A DNA stretch of 64,000 nucleotides from an uncultured Lactobacillus sp. (lineage in GTDB: Bacteria; Bacillota; Bacilli; Lactobacillales; Lactobacillaceae): the NCBI GenBank assembly GCA_937916845.1, contig CALFSK010000021.1, positions 27,534 to 91,533 of the forward strand. Direction: 5' to 3'. The notes beneath the pieces are model-generated. The model made no database searches. It worked only from the letters and a program-made list of their open reading frames with translations, and had not been told where the DNA came from. A program made the position numbers and the translations under genes. Of this stretch, positions 55,751 to 64,000 are shown one piece after another. The stretch's first letter is position 1, and each line of letters begins with the position of its first letter.

Positions 55751-56519
55751 GAGTTGGGCATTATTTAAGAAATTAAGTTGGCCGCGGTTTGTTTTAATGA
55801 ACTGGGTGGTGGCATTTGAACTGTTGATGCTCGTCATTTCAGGCCTCTGGCAGGCTATTAGGGGTGACTTCCACGCCTATACGCCGTTCTTTACACTCTG
55901 CGGGTTTATGATGATTCCTTTGGTGGTTAGCCTAGTCATGTTAGCTGTTAAAAATGAGCGGACGACCATGACGGAAACGTACCGGTTAATTCCTATCAGT
56001 GACTGGAAGCTTTATTTGCTTAACCTAGGGGCGTCATTGGCTAACCAAATCTACTTGTGGTTAGTTCAAGGTATTCTGTTCGGCATAACGCTCCTGATTG
56101 GCCACAATAGTTTGGAAAAAGTCTTTAACGGTGTACCAGAAGGGCTCGGCCAGCTGAATAGTGAGGTCAATTTAGTCCAATTTGGATTGACAGCGATCGT
56201 AGTCGGTATCCTGTCGCTCTTACTAATTTGGAGTACGATCAGTTTGGTTCACTTTGTGACGAACGCTGCCAGCAGCTTCTTACCACGTTTTCGTCAGAAC
56301 GTCGTGAATGTGATTATTTACATCATTGTCATGGCAATTGCCATTCGACTTGTTAGCGCCTTAATTGGTGGGCTTAGCTTTCTTTCGAGTCAGGCAATCA
56401 ATGGCGGTGTGATTGATAACATGTGGGTAGGCATCGCCGTGATGGTGCTTGTGACCTTAATCGAAGGGGCGTTAAACGTCTGGATTCTCTCAAAATGGGT
56501 CGAACCTAAATTAGATTAG
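55743..56519 (+). CDS. ABC transporter permease
   Basis: 258 residues from ATG 55743, preceded by AAGGGGGGA; overlaps the ATPase gene by 8 nt. About six hydrophobic segments, including VVAFELLMLVISGLW, LCGFMMIPLVVSLVMLAV, GLTAIVVGILSLLLIW and AVMVLVTLIEGALNVWIL. Forms the membrane half of the YtrA-regulated exporter; substrate unknown. Confidence 0.8.
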   Translation: MTKSWALFKKLSWPRFVLMNWVVAFELLMLVISGLWQAIRGDFHAYTPFFTLCGFMMIPLVVSLVMLAVKNERTTMTETYRLIPISDWKLYLLNLGASLANQIYLWLVQGILFGITLLIGHNSLEKVFNGVPEGLGQLNSEVNLVQFGLTAIVVGILSLLLIWSTISLVHFVTNAASSFLPRFRQNVVNVIIYIIVMAIAIRLVSALIGGLSFLSSQAINGGVIDNMWVGIAVMVLVTLIEGALNVWILSKWVEPKLD

Positions 56520-56551
56520 TACCGGCAGTTATTAGAATATTGTACTTGTTA

Positions 56552-56597
56552 GCAGTAACTAAATTCGCTTAATGGCGCATTTAGTTACTGTTTTTTT
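56552..56597 (+). terminator. Terminator of the ytrA-type operon
   Basis: CAGTAACTAAAT pairs with ATTTAGTTACTG, inner CGC/GCG, then seven T. Confidence 0.92.
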
Positions 56598-56629
56598 GTT
56601 AGCTCTCGTGATAAATGTTGATAAAAAGA

Positions 56630-56694
56630 TTGACAATGAGTGACAACTCACTATAATAGATTTTGTTAGTAAGTAATCACTCACTCACTTATGA
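56630..56694 (+). promoter_or_regulatory. Promoter with ACTCACT repeats before the second ABC operon
   Basis: TTGACA, 16-bp spacer, TATAAT (56652-56657). The spacer holds TGAGT-GACA-ACTCA, and TCACTCACTCACTT follows at 56677. The repeated heptamers over and after the promoter make a good candidate operator for the TetR gene at the end of the operon. Confidence 0.75.
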
Positions 56695-56737
56695 CATAAC
56701 AAAAGTAAACAGATTGAATTTATTGGGAGGTAACACT

Positions 56738-57460
56738 ATGGGTCAAGCAATTATTGATTTACAACATCTGGCCAAGAAGTTTGGCAATCAAACGGTTTTA
56801 AAAGATATTAATTTAACGGTTAATCCGGGTGAAATTGTTGGGCTGATTGGACCATCAGGGGCCGGCAAATCGACCGTTATTAAGGTAACGCTAGGAATGG
56901 AAGTCGCTAGTGGCGGTTCGGCCAAAGTTTTTGATACAACGATGCCTAACCGGGAATTACTTGGCCGCATCGGGTACATGGCCCAAACGGATGCGTTATA
57001 CGACGCGTTATCTGGACGTGAAAATTTGAAGTTTTACGGTCTGATGAAGGGCATCGCTAAGCAAGACATTAAGTCAGAAGTTGACTACGTGGCGAAAGTC
57101 GTTGATCTGACTAAGGACTTGGATAAGCGGGTTGCTGGGTATTCTGGTGGGATGATGCGCCGGTTATCCTTAGCAATTGCGCTGATGGGAAAGCCCGACT
57201 TGTTAATTTTAGATGAACCAACCGTTGGGATTGATCCCGCTTTGCGGCGACAGATTTGGGCCGAACTTGGTCGGATTCGTGATGAAGGTCGCAGTATTTT
57301 GATTACGACCCATGTGATGGATGAAGCGGAATTATGTGGACGGGTGGCCTTGTTATTGGATGGTAAAGTGATGGCGTTTGATGCGCCGACTGCTCTGGAA
57401 CAACAATATCAAGTGGCAACGATTGAAGATGTCTTTTTGAAGGCGGAGGGTGTTGAATAA
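56738..57460 (+). CDS. ABC transporter ATP-binding protein
   Basis: 240 residues from ATG 56738, 7 nt after GGGAGGT. Walker A GPSGAGKSTVIK (about 38), Q-loop GYMAQTDALYD, signature YSGGMMRRLSLA, Walker B LLILDEPTVGIDP, H-loop TTHVMDEAE: a complete CcmA/DrrA-type export ATPase. Stop shares bases with the permease start (TAATG). Confidence 0.93.
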   Translation: MGQAIIDLQHLAKKFGNQTVLKDINLTVNPGEIVGLIGPSGAGKSTVIKVTLGMEVASGGSAKVFDTTMPNRELLGRIGYMAQTDALYDALSGRENLKFYGLMKGIAKQDIKSEVDYVAKVVDLTKDLDKRVAGYSGGMMRRLSLAIALMGKPDLLILDEPTVGIDPALRRQIWAELGRIRDEGRSILITTHVMDEAELCGRVALLLDGKVMAFDAPTALEQQYQVATIEDVFLKAEGVE

Positions 57461-58674
57461 TGCGAACAATTGCAATTATGAACCGGGTGCTGAAGGAACT
57501 CTTCCGTGACAAGCGGACGTTAGCCTTGATGTTTATCGCACCAATTTTAATTATGTTACTGATGAGTGTTATTTTTAATACTAATTCATCAACTGATGTG
57601 ACGGTTGGGACCGTCTCAGTCAGTCACAGTTTGAACAAACAAATGGATGATATTAAGCATGTTACTGTGAAAACGTATGACACTAAGAGCGCCGCTAAAA
57701 AGGCGTTGGCTAAAGAAAATATTGACGCAATCGTTAAGAAAAATGGCAACAATTACAGCTTAACGTACGCTAATACGGACTCGACGAAGACGGCGACCGT
57801 GAAATTAGCCTTTAAGAACGCGTTGACTGCAACGAGCATTAACCAGTTGAAGTCAGCTTTGAAGAAGAGTACTAAGGCAACGGTTAAGATGCAGGCTCAG
57901 TTGCAAGCCATTCAAAAACAACAAGCAGCGGCCACGGCTAAGGCCGGTGGCAGTGCAGTAGCGGCTAAGCAGGCAGCTTCGACGAAAGCCACTTCCACGA
58001 CGACCGCGACTAAGTCGACCAGTCAAAAGACGCCTAAGATTACGAACCACTATGTTTATGGTGATAAGGATACCGGTTACTTTGCTAAGATGTTACCAAT
58101 CTTAATGGGCTTCTTCGTGTTCTTCTTCGTTTTCTTGATTTCTGGGATGGCCCTATTAAAAGAGCGGACGACTGGAACTTTAGATCGGTTGTTAGCAACG
58201 CCAGTTAGACGCGCTTCCATCGTCTTTGGGTACATGTTGAGCTACGGCGTCTTAGCAATCATTCAAACGATTTTAATTGTTTTAGTCACTGTTTGGATGC
58301 TCGGAATTGAAGTTGTGGGAAATATGGCGAGTGTGATCGTCATTAACTTAATTTTAGCGTTAGTCGCGTTGGCTTTTGGGATTCTGTTATCTACTTTCGC
58401 CAACTCCGAATTTCAAATGATGCAGTTCATTCCATTAGTCATCGTGCCGCAAGTTTTCTTCTCCGGGATTATTCCGTTGGATTCAATGGCGGCTTGGGTT
58501 AAGGATATTTCTTACATTATTCCAATCAAATATGCTGGTGATGCCGTTAGCGATATTATTATGCGTGGGACCTCAATCTTTGATTTAGGCTTTGATATTG
58601 GTATCCTGTTGATTTTCCTAGTCGTCTTAACGTTCTTAAACATCGTAGGGTTAAAACGGTATCGGAAAGTTTAA
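57460..58674 (+). CDS. ABC-2 type transporter permease
   Basis: 404 residues. One N-terminal helix (LALMFIAPILIMLLMSVIF), an extracytoplasmic region about 40-195 that ends in an Ala/Thr/Lys-rich low-complexity stretch (about 150-190), then five helices (MLPILMGFFVFFFVFLISGMALL onwards) with the ABC-2 motif RTTGTLDRLLATPVRR between the first and second. A drug or polymer exporter of the DrrB/YhfI kind. The substrate is not evident. Confidence 0.92.
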   Translation: MRTIAIMNRVLKELFRDKRTLALMFIAPILIMLLMSVIFNTNSSTDVTVGTVSVSHSLNKQMDDIKHVTVKTYDTKSAAKKALAKENIDAIVKKNGNNYSLTYANTDSTKTATVKLAFKNALTATSINQLKSALKKSTKATVKMQAQLQAIQKQQAAATAKAGGSAVAAKQAASTKATSTTTATKSTSQKTPKITNHYVYGDKDTGYFAKMLPILMGFFVFFFVFLISGMALLKERTTGTLDRLLATPVRRASIVFGYMLSYGVLAIIQTILIVLVTVWMLGIEVVGNMASVIVINLILALVALAFGILLSTFANSEFQMMQFIPLVIVPQVFFSGIIPLDSMAAWVKDISYIIPIKYAGDAVSDIIMRGTSIFDLGFDIGILLIFLVVLTFLNIVGLKRYRKV

Positions 58675-58772
58675 GTGTTGGTTTGAAAAGTATCATGGTA
58701 GATTGTTGGTTGGCGTGGTTGCCAGCATGCCGTATACTGGACGAAAGGGTAAAATGAACGTGAGGGATTTAG

Positions 58773-59426
58773 ATGCAAGTCAATAATGTTGAAACCTTAT
58801 TTAAAAAGACGTTGCGGGAGTCGGACCTGTCCGCTAAGCAACAGGCGGTCTTGCAAGTCAGCCTGAATTTATTCGCTGAACAGGGATTTGACCGGACGAG
58901 TACTAGTGAAATTGCTAAGGCTGCCGGCGTTTCAGAAGGGACGGTCTTTAAGCAATTTAAGACCAAAGAGGGCATTTTAAAAGCCATCTTAGATCCGATT
59001 ATAGCCCACGTAGTACCGATGGTGGCGACTGAATTTCTCGATGAACTTAAGACCAATAATTTAGTCGATTTAAAGTCCTTCTTACAGTATGCTATTCGGG
59101 ACCGGATGGTGTTTGCGGTTGGAAATCGGCAACAAATTAAGGTCTTCGCCCAAGAAATTTTGCGTAATCCTAAAATTATTACGGACTTGTCGGGTAAGGT
59201 GGAAGCGGTCGTGAATGGGCAAGTCGGCGAGGTGTTACAGCAGTTTAAAGATCGCGGTGAATTGGTAGATTGGCCCAACATGCGTATCATTCGTTATTTG
59301 GTGGGTATTCTCGGTAGCTACGTTTTCCCACAGGTCTTCTTCGCACCAACGGCTGACTTTGACGCTGATAAGGCTAGTCAGGAAGCAGTGGAAGTCTTAA
59401 TGCGCGGGTTGACCCCCGTTAAATAA
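58773..59426 (+). CDS. TetR/AcrR-family regulator
   Basis: 217 residues. N-terminal HTH: QVSLNLFAEQGFDRTSTSEIAKAAGVSEGTVFKQFKTKEGIL (about 28-70); helical ligand domain follows. Start ATG 58773 behind GAGGGA. Lies 98 nt after the ABC-2 permease on the same strand, and probably represses that operon through the ACTCACT repeats at 56637-56690. Drug-responsive by analogy only. Confidence 0.9.
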   Translation: MQVNNVETLFKKTLRESDLSAKQQAVLQVSLNLFAEQGFDRTSTSEIAKAAGVSEGTVFKQFKTKEGILKAILDPIIAHVVPMVATEFLDELKTNNLVDLKSFLQYAIRDRMVFAVGNRQQIKVFAQEILRNPKIITDLSGKVEAVVNGQVGEVLQQFKDRGELVDWPNMRIIRYLVGILGSYVFPQVFFAPTADFDADKASQEAVEVLMRGLTPVK

Positions 59427-59474
59427 AAATAAGGATTCAGAAATTCTAAAATTTCTGAATCCTTATTTTTATTA
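59422..59474. terminator. Bidirectional terminator
   Basis: Perfect stem of more than 20 bp (AATAAAAATAAGGATTCAG and on) around CTAA; begins inside the tetR stop and ends 3 nt from the pncA stop. Confidence 0.95.
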
Positions 59475-59477
59475 GGC

Positions 59478-60032
59478 TTAAACGATGGTGGCTCCGAGCG
59501 TGTTCTTAAAGTGGCGCAGTGCCCAATCGTGTCCGGCGGCGTCAAAACTCGCCACGGCATTTTCATGGATAACGAGTTGATAGCCTAAGTTGTAGGCGTC
59601 GACGGCGGTATGTAAAACACAAATATCTGTGCAGACCCCAACTAAGTGTAGGGTGTCAACGTGGCGTTCCCGTAAACGCAGGTCAAGATCAGTTCCGGCA
59701 AACGAACTGTAACGGGTCTTGTCGAATTGCCAAACGGTTGCTTCATTTTGGTGTTCGGCGTACCAGTCTTTCAAAGGCCCGTATAGCTCACGTCCCCAAG
59801 TGTCACGAACGTTATGGGGCGGGAATAGCTTGCTTTCGGGATGGTACGGATCGTTGGGCGTATGGACGTCGGTTGGCAATAGGACCCAGTCACCCGCCGT
59901 ACGCATTTGTTCGGCTAGCGTCACGATGGGCGTTGCAAGCAGTTGCCCCGGTTGTCCACAAGTAAGCGCGCCTTGGCCAGCGACAAAGTCATTGGTGTAA
60001 TCGATGATTAGTAAGGCTTGTTTCGATGGCAT
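59478..60032 (-). CDS. pncA: Nicotinamidase / isochorismatase-family hydrolase
   Basis: 184 residues. Catalytic triad: Asp in LIIDYTNDF, Lys in FDKTRYSSF, Cys in VGVCTDICVLHTA; metal ligands in PTDVHTPNDPYHPESKLFPPH. The pattern fits nicotinamidase (NAD salvage) better than isochorismatase. AGGAGG upstream of the ATG. Single gene. Confidence 0.88.
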   Translation of the reverse strand: MPSKQALLIIDYTNDFVAGQGALTCGQPGQLLATPIVTLAEQMRTAGDWVLLPTDVHTPNDPYHPESKLFPPHNVRDTWGRELYGPLKDWYAEHQNEATVWQFDKTRYSSFAGTDLDLRLRERHVDTLHLVGVCTDICVLHTAVDAYNLGYQLVIHENAVASFDAAGHDWALRHFKNTLGATIV

Positions 60033-60209
60033 AAAAAATCCTCCTAAGTGGTCACACTGAGATAGAGAACCCGCAGTTGGGTTTTCTTAGTCCTCAATGT
60101 ATAAGTTGGTTCGAAACTTGTCAACTGTTTGGACATCCTGTAAACGGGTTTTCCGGATGTGGTCGTCAAAATAACAGTTGATTGGATTGACAATATTCTA
60201 TTTCAATCG

Positions 60210-60276
60210 TTGTTATGCTCATGCAAATTGGATTATAATTGGTTAGTTAGGTTAACCTCCAATTGACCTTAACCTT
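60210..60276 (+). promoter_or_regulatory. Adhesin promoter and AGGTTAACCT motif
   Basis: TTGTTA, 18-bp spacer, perfect TATAAT (60234-60239). At 60249-60276, just downstream of the predicted start of transcription, lie AGGTTAACCT and then TTGACCTTAACCTT, related to the motif before zwf. The location suits a repressor site. Confidence 0.5.
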
Positions 60277-60302
60277 CAATCTCATTATAGAAGGGAGGGA
60301 AA

Positions 60303-63300
60303 ATGATGAAATTAAATAATACGAATCAACGCTTTAAAGCTTTTTTAGCGGGGACGGCAACGTTGCTGACTTTGTTAGCAACCAACGCCACCGCCGCTAA
60401 AGCAGACTCAACGGCCACAACTGCCGCTGAATCAACTGTCGATGCAGCATCAGTTTCAAGTGAAAAGTCAACGACACCAGCAAAGAAAGTTGTTCTGTCA
60501 ACGCGTAGTTCTACTAAAAGTAGTGCAACGTCAAGCAGTTCTTCAACGCCAGTGTCGACTAGTCAGAGCAGCAGTTCTGCAAACTCGAGTTCAACTTCAT
60601 CCGATACGACGGGTAAAGCGAGCTCTTCTAGTAGCAGTGCTGCAAGCTCAAGTTCAACTTCGTCTGATACGTTGGATAAGGAACAATCTTCCAGCAGCAG
60701 TTCCGCACCTCAGGATAGCAAAAGTGATCCGATTAAAGTGCAAGCTAAAGCTAAATCAGATAATGCTGAAAATAGTAAGCGCCAGACGGTGACGCAACAA
60801 TATTCGCCCGTCACGACTAGTCAAAAAGGGTCGCTTAATATTCTACCCAAAGCTAGTTTAATGAAATTAAGTGACAGTAACCTCGCTGCTTTGGCAGCCC
60901 AAGCTGAGATCCCAGTTAAAGGAATCTCAGCGGATGACGCTACTGTGACGGATAGTGATGGGAAAGTCTATAGTGCGAGTGATGCGCTCGGTCTTTACGA
61001 GAGCTACGTTGCGAGCTATGTATGGTCGATTGATAATGGTGTACCAGTCAAAGCTGGTGATTCGGCGACACTATCACTACCGAGCAATGTATTGTTTACT
61101 GCCGGAACGACAGCAGTAAAGGTGATGGGCAGTAACGGTCAGCAGATAGGGACTTTTTCTGCTGAGGCAGGTACCCAAAAAGGGACACTGAAGTTTAACA
61201 ATTATTTTGAATTAAATAATGTGTCTGGTCGGCAAGGAACCTTAAAATTCAACGTGACTGGGACTGACGCTAGTATCGGTGATGATAATGCCAAAATCAA
61301 TAAAATTGGTTGGACACTCACTGATAGTGATAAGAATGTAACTGGCGTGGAATGGCAAATAGTTGTGAATATTGGTAGTGAAGCGTGGAACAATGTTACG
61401 GTTGTTGATCAACTGGGACAGTACCAGACACATGGTGATGATTCTTCTAATGATATTACCTTTGAAAGTGGATACTATGCTGATGGAAAATTTTGGGCAA
61501 ATAAAGCTGTTGGAGATCAGGGTAAACTTGGTACCTACAGTTTTAAGGATAAAAAATTTACACCTGTTGATGGTATATCAGCCACAGCTATAAGTGTGAC
61601 AACAGATGGCAACCAGATGACCATTCAGTTGGGAAATATTACAAGCGCTATTAATATATTTTATGGGGTTTCAATTGTGCCTGACCAGAATTATACCAAT
61701 AACGTAAGTGCTACGTATACAGCAGCCGGTACGACTGATCCAGGAGATGGCGGAACTACCACTCCTGGTGACGGCGATGGTGATAGTGGTAGTGGTGAAA
61801 CCCCTACTGGTCCAACTGTTAAATCGAATAATTCAGTTCATTATGGTGCTGAAGGTTCAGCAGATTGGAAGACTTATGATCTGATTGTCTATAAGACTGA
61901 TAGTACAACCGGGGCTGCAGTACCGGATGCTGTTTATGAATTACAAACAGCTACTGGTGTTGTTTTGCAAACTGGTTTAAAGACAGACCAAAATGGTCAA
62001 GTGGTGTTTGCAAACTTGGCTGCCGGAACGTATTCATTGGTTGAAACAGCTGCGCCTGAAGGTTACTTGTTAGATAAATCTGAACCTCCAATTGAGATTA
62101 ATGATGAAACAGCGACGGTTGACGGTGTCGTTACCAATCGCGTTACACAAAAAGTCACTGATGTACCAATTCCAACGACTAGTCTGACGGTTAAGAAAGT
62201 TTGGGACATTGTTCCATGGGCCTCAGTAGTGACACCAAATGTCACAGTGACTTTGTATCTGAATGGTAATCCAACCACACAAACTTTGACTTTGACGCCT
62301 GAAAATAAATATCAAGGGTCATTCGATAACTTGCTAACTAGTGATGCTTACGGTACGCCTTATACCTACACGGTGCAGGAATCCGCATTGGATGGTTATG
62401 AAGGCAGTCAAGCTACGGCCGGCAATACGGTTACACTAACGAACACTTATCGGACGATTACAGTCAATAAGACTGATGAGTCTGGTCATAAGTTAGCTGG
62501 TGCAATCTTTACGCTGACGGATGCTGATGGCAAGCAGGTTGATCAGCAAACAACTGACGAAAATGGTCAAGTTGTATTTGCTAATCTAAAACAAGGTACT
62601 TATCAGGTCCAAGAAACTACAGCACCTGCAGGCTATACCGTGAATTCTGACATTAAGAACGTTACTTTAGATAGTCAAGTTAACAATCAAACAGTGACAT
62701 TTACTGATGCTGAGATTAAAGGCAGTCTTAAGGTGATCAAAGTTGATAGTGCGACGAAGACTAAGTTAGTTGGTGCAACCTTTGAACTAAAGGATGCAGC
62801 AGGTAACGTGGTAACAGGCACGACTGATGCTAACGGCCAACTTGTTTTTGATAATTTAGCCCTTGGCACGTACATCTTGGTTGAAACGTCTGCGCCTGCT
62901 GGTTATCAACTTAATACGAAATCACAAGACATTGTGATTTCCGCAGATAGTTCTGACCAGACGCAAACAGTTACGGATGATGCGATTAAGGGTCAGTTAA
63001 CCATTACCAAAGTTGATAGCGTAACTGGTGCTAAGTTAGCTGGTGCGACCTTTGAATTGAAGAATGCAGCGGGTAAAGTGGTAGAAACTGGTACGACGGA
63101 TGTTAATGGTCAACTCACCTTTAAGGATTTAGCCTTAGGCACGTACACTTTAGTCGAAACGTCTGCGCCAGCTGGTTATCAAATCAGTGCTAAGTCACAA
63201 GCAATTGTGATTTCCGCAGATAGTCCTGACCAGACACAAACAGTTGCGGATGATGCGATTAAGGGCCAATTAACTATTACTAAAGTTGATCGTGTGACTG

Positions 63301-63977
63301 GAACCAAATTAGCTGGTGCGACCTTTGAATTAAAGGATGCAGCGGGTAACGTGGCAACAGGTACAACTGATGCCAATGGCCAACTTGTTTTTGGTGATTT
63401 ATCCCTTGGCACATACACCTTGGTTGAAACAACTGCGCCAGCTGGTTATCAAATCAGTGCTAAGTCACAAGCAATTGTGATTTCCGCAGATAGTCCTGAC
63501 CAGACACAAACAGTTGCGGATGATGCGATTAAGGGCCAATTAACTATTACTAAAGTTGATCGTGTGACTGGAACCAAATTAGCTGGTGCGACCTTTGAAT
63601 TAAAGGATGCGTCAGATAACGTGGTAACTGGCACGACCGATACTAATGGCCAACTTGTTTTTGATAATTTAGCCCTTGGCACGTACACCTTGGTTGAAAC
63701 GTCTGCGCCTGCTGGTTACCAAATCAATACGACCTCACAAGAAATTGTGATTTCTGCTGAACAAGCTAGCCAGGAACAGAAGGTTGCGGATGATGCGATT
63801 AAGGGCCAATTAACCATTACTAAAGTTGATCGTGTGACTGGTGCTAAATTAGCTGATGCGACCTTTGAACTGAAGGATGCGTCAGGTAATGTGGCAGCAA
63901 CAGGCACGACCGATGCCAACGGCCAACTCACTTTTAAAGATTTGGGAGAGCGTAAAATATCTTGTGTAAATGCATAA
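60303..63977 (+). CDS. Cna-B/SpaA repeat surface adhesin, 3' end interrupted
   Basis: Signal peptide 1-34; Ser/Thr-rich stalk about 40-155; an adhesin head about 215-480 (IDNGVPVKAGDSATLSLPSNV; NKIGWTLTDSDKNVTGVEWQ) like collagen-binding A domains; glycine/Pro linker; one SpaA-like domain, one Cna_B domain (TSLTVKKVWDIVPW ...), then SpaA-like repeats of about 90 residues with isopeptide-type Lys (TITKVD) and Glu (LVETSAPAGY). The last repeat breaks off at TFKDL, followed by ten unrelated residues and a stop at 63977; no LPxTG or membrane tail. Probably cut by an insertion sequence. ATG 60306 is an alternative start. Confidence 0.9.
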   Translation: MMKLNNTNQRFKAFLAGTATLLTLLATNATAAKADSTATTAAESTVDAASVSSEKSTTPAKKVVLSTRSSTKSSATSSSSSTPVSTSQSSSSANSSSTSSDTTGKASSSSSSAASSSSTSSDTLDKEQSSSSSSAPQDSKSDPIKVQAKAKSDNAENSKRQTVTQQYSPVTTSQKGSLNILPKASLMKLSDSNLAALAAQAEIPVKGISADDATVTDSDGKVYSASDALGLYESYVASYVWSIDNGVPVKAGDSATLSLPSNVLFTAGTTAVKVMGSNGQQIGTFSAEAGTQKGTLKFNNYFELNNVSGRQGTLKFNVTGTDASIGDDNAKINKIGWTLTDSDKNVTGVEWQIVVNIGSEAWNNVTVVDQLGQYQTHGDDSSNDITFESGYYADGKFWANKAVGDQGKLGTYSFKDKKFTPVDGISATAISVTTDGNQMTIQLGNITSAINIFYGVSIVPDQNYTNNVSATYTAAGTTDPGDGGTTTPGDGDGDSGSGETPTGPTVKSNNSVHYGAEGSADWKTYDLIVYKTDSTTGAAVPDAVYELQTATGVVLQTGLKTDQNGQVVFANLAAGTYSLVETAAPEGYLLDKSEPPIEINDETATVDGVVTNRVTQKVTDVPIPTTSLTVKKVWDIVPWASVVTPNVTVTLYLNGNPTTQTLTLTPENKYQGSFDNLLTSDAYGTPYTYTVQESALDGYEGSQATAGNTVTLTNTYRTITVNKTDESGHKLAGAIFTLTDADGKQVDQQTTDENGQVVFANLKQGTYQVQETTAPAGYTVNSDIKNVTLDSQVNNQTVTFTDAEIKGSLKVIKVDSATKTKLVGATFELKDAAGNVVTGTTDANGQLVFDNLALGTYILVETSAPAGYQLNTKSQDIVISADSSDQTQTVTDDAIKGQLTITKVDSVTGAKLAGATFELKNAAGKVVETGTTDVNGQLTFKDLALGTYTLVETSAPAGYQISAKSQAIVISADSPDQTQTVADDAIKGQLTITKVDRVTGTKLAGATFELKDAAGNVATGTTDANGQLVFGDLSLGTYTLVETTAPAGYQISAKSQAIVISADSPDQTQTVADDAIKGQLTITKVDRVTGTKLAGATFELKDASDNVVTGTTDTNGQLVFDNLALGTYTLVETSAPAGYQINTTSQEIVISAEQASQEQKVADDAIKGQLTITKVDRVTGAKLADATFELKDASGNVAATGTTDANGQLTFKDLGERKISCVNA
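62718..63944 (+). repeat. Tandem 270-nt SpaA-domain repeats
   Basis: Repeat starts (Lys of KG.L) at 62718, 62988, 63261, 63531 and 63801, i.e. 270 or 273 nt apart. About 170 nt at 63171 and 63441 are identical, so copies are recently homogenised. The fifth copy is cut at about 63944. Confidence 0.92.
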
Positions 63978-64000
63978 AAGATTTCTGAATTGTATAGAAA
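63945..64000. mobile_element. Probable left end of an insertion sequence (IS256-like)
   Basis: At 63945 the repeat sequence of the adhesin stops abruptly and is replaced by GGAGAGCGTAAAATATC then TTGTGTAAATGCATAAAAG. The TTGTGTAAA pattern resembles terminal inverted repeats of IS256-family elements. The transposase and the right end lie outside the window. Confidence 0.5.

Noticed and set aside
1..64000. CRISPR array, tRNA/rRNA genes, prophage or replication origin
   Set aside because: No regularly spaced short direct repeats, no tRNA- or rRNA-like sequence and no phage gene cluster were seen; the only tandem repeats are the coding repeats of the adhesin and the SH3 domains of acm2.

Overview
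The window looks like a chromosomal segment of a Lactiplantibacillus plantarum-group lactic acid bacterium. Supporting signs are the pyrBC-AA-AB-D-F-E operon, a RexAB recombination nuclease, a 788-residue phosphoketolase, a five-SH3 glucosaminidase of the Acm2 type with an Ala/Ser/Thr-rich head, a Met T-box, many U-tailed bidirectional terminators and a large Cna-B/SpaA surface adhesin. The species is inferred from gene content and recalled family features, not from a search.

Layout. 1-8569: de novo pyrimidine operon on +, with start/stop overlaps at most junctions; pyrB is cut by the window edge. 8570-8922: a folded repeat element and the operon terminator. 8923-16304: rexB-rexA. 16376-21909: small metabolic genes, then dapA and an aminotransferase on -, divergent from a MocR-type regulator. 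22033-29948: glucose-6-phosphate dehydrogenase, an MFS exporter, NrdI, a CNNM/CBS membrane protein, a small heat-shock protein and DUF960/DUF1836 genes. 30148-32909: an orphan LytTR response regulator preceded by a 24-bp perfect palindrome, an HD hydrolase, a HExxH membrane protein and YbaK. 33030-36352: GntR regulator and phosphoketolase sharing an operator-like sequence; a cre site lies at the phosphoketolase promoter. 36780-45081: RluD-type synthase, UspA, Acm2-like autolysin, lipoate ligase operon and two candidate structured RNAs. 45154-53116: a frameshifted merR beside a MerR-type promoter, a Met T-box followed by a frameshifted trans-sulfuration gene, a thioredoxin, esterases and pepF. 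53250-60032: membrane hydrolase, YtrA-type GntR plus ABC transporter, a second ABC transporter with its TetR regulator, and a nicotinamidase. 60303-64000: a Cna-B repeat adhesin that stops abruptly inside its sixth SpaA-like repeat, apparently at the left end of an insertion sequence.

How the genes fit together. The segment is mostly housekeeping: UMP synthesis, DNA repair, the pentose phosphate and phosphoketolase branches, sulfur amino acids and lipoate scavenging. Cell-envelope functions (autolysin, adhesin, two ABC systems with adjacent regulators) are interleaved with it. The less ordinary content is regulatory or non-coding: three related long-stem repeat elements (8602, 25572, 36450), two promoter-to-terminator structured RNA candidates flanking the lipoate operon, the palindrome before the LytTR regulator, an operator shared by gntR and xpk, and an AGGTTAACCT motif shared by the zwf and adhesin upstream regions. 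Two single-base frameshifts (metB-like and merR) lie within 2.5 kb of each other. They could be real lesions or consensus errors.
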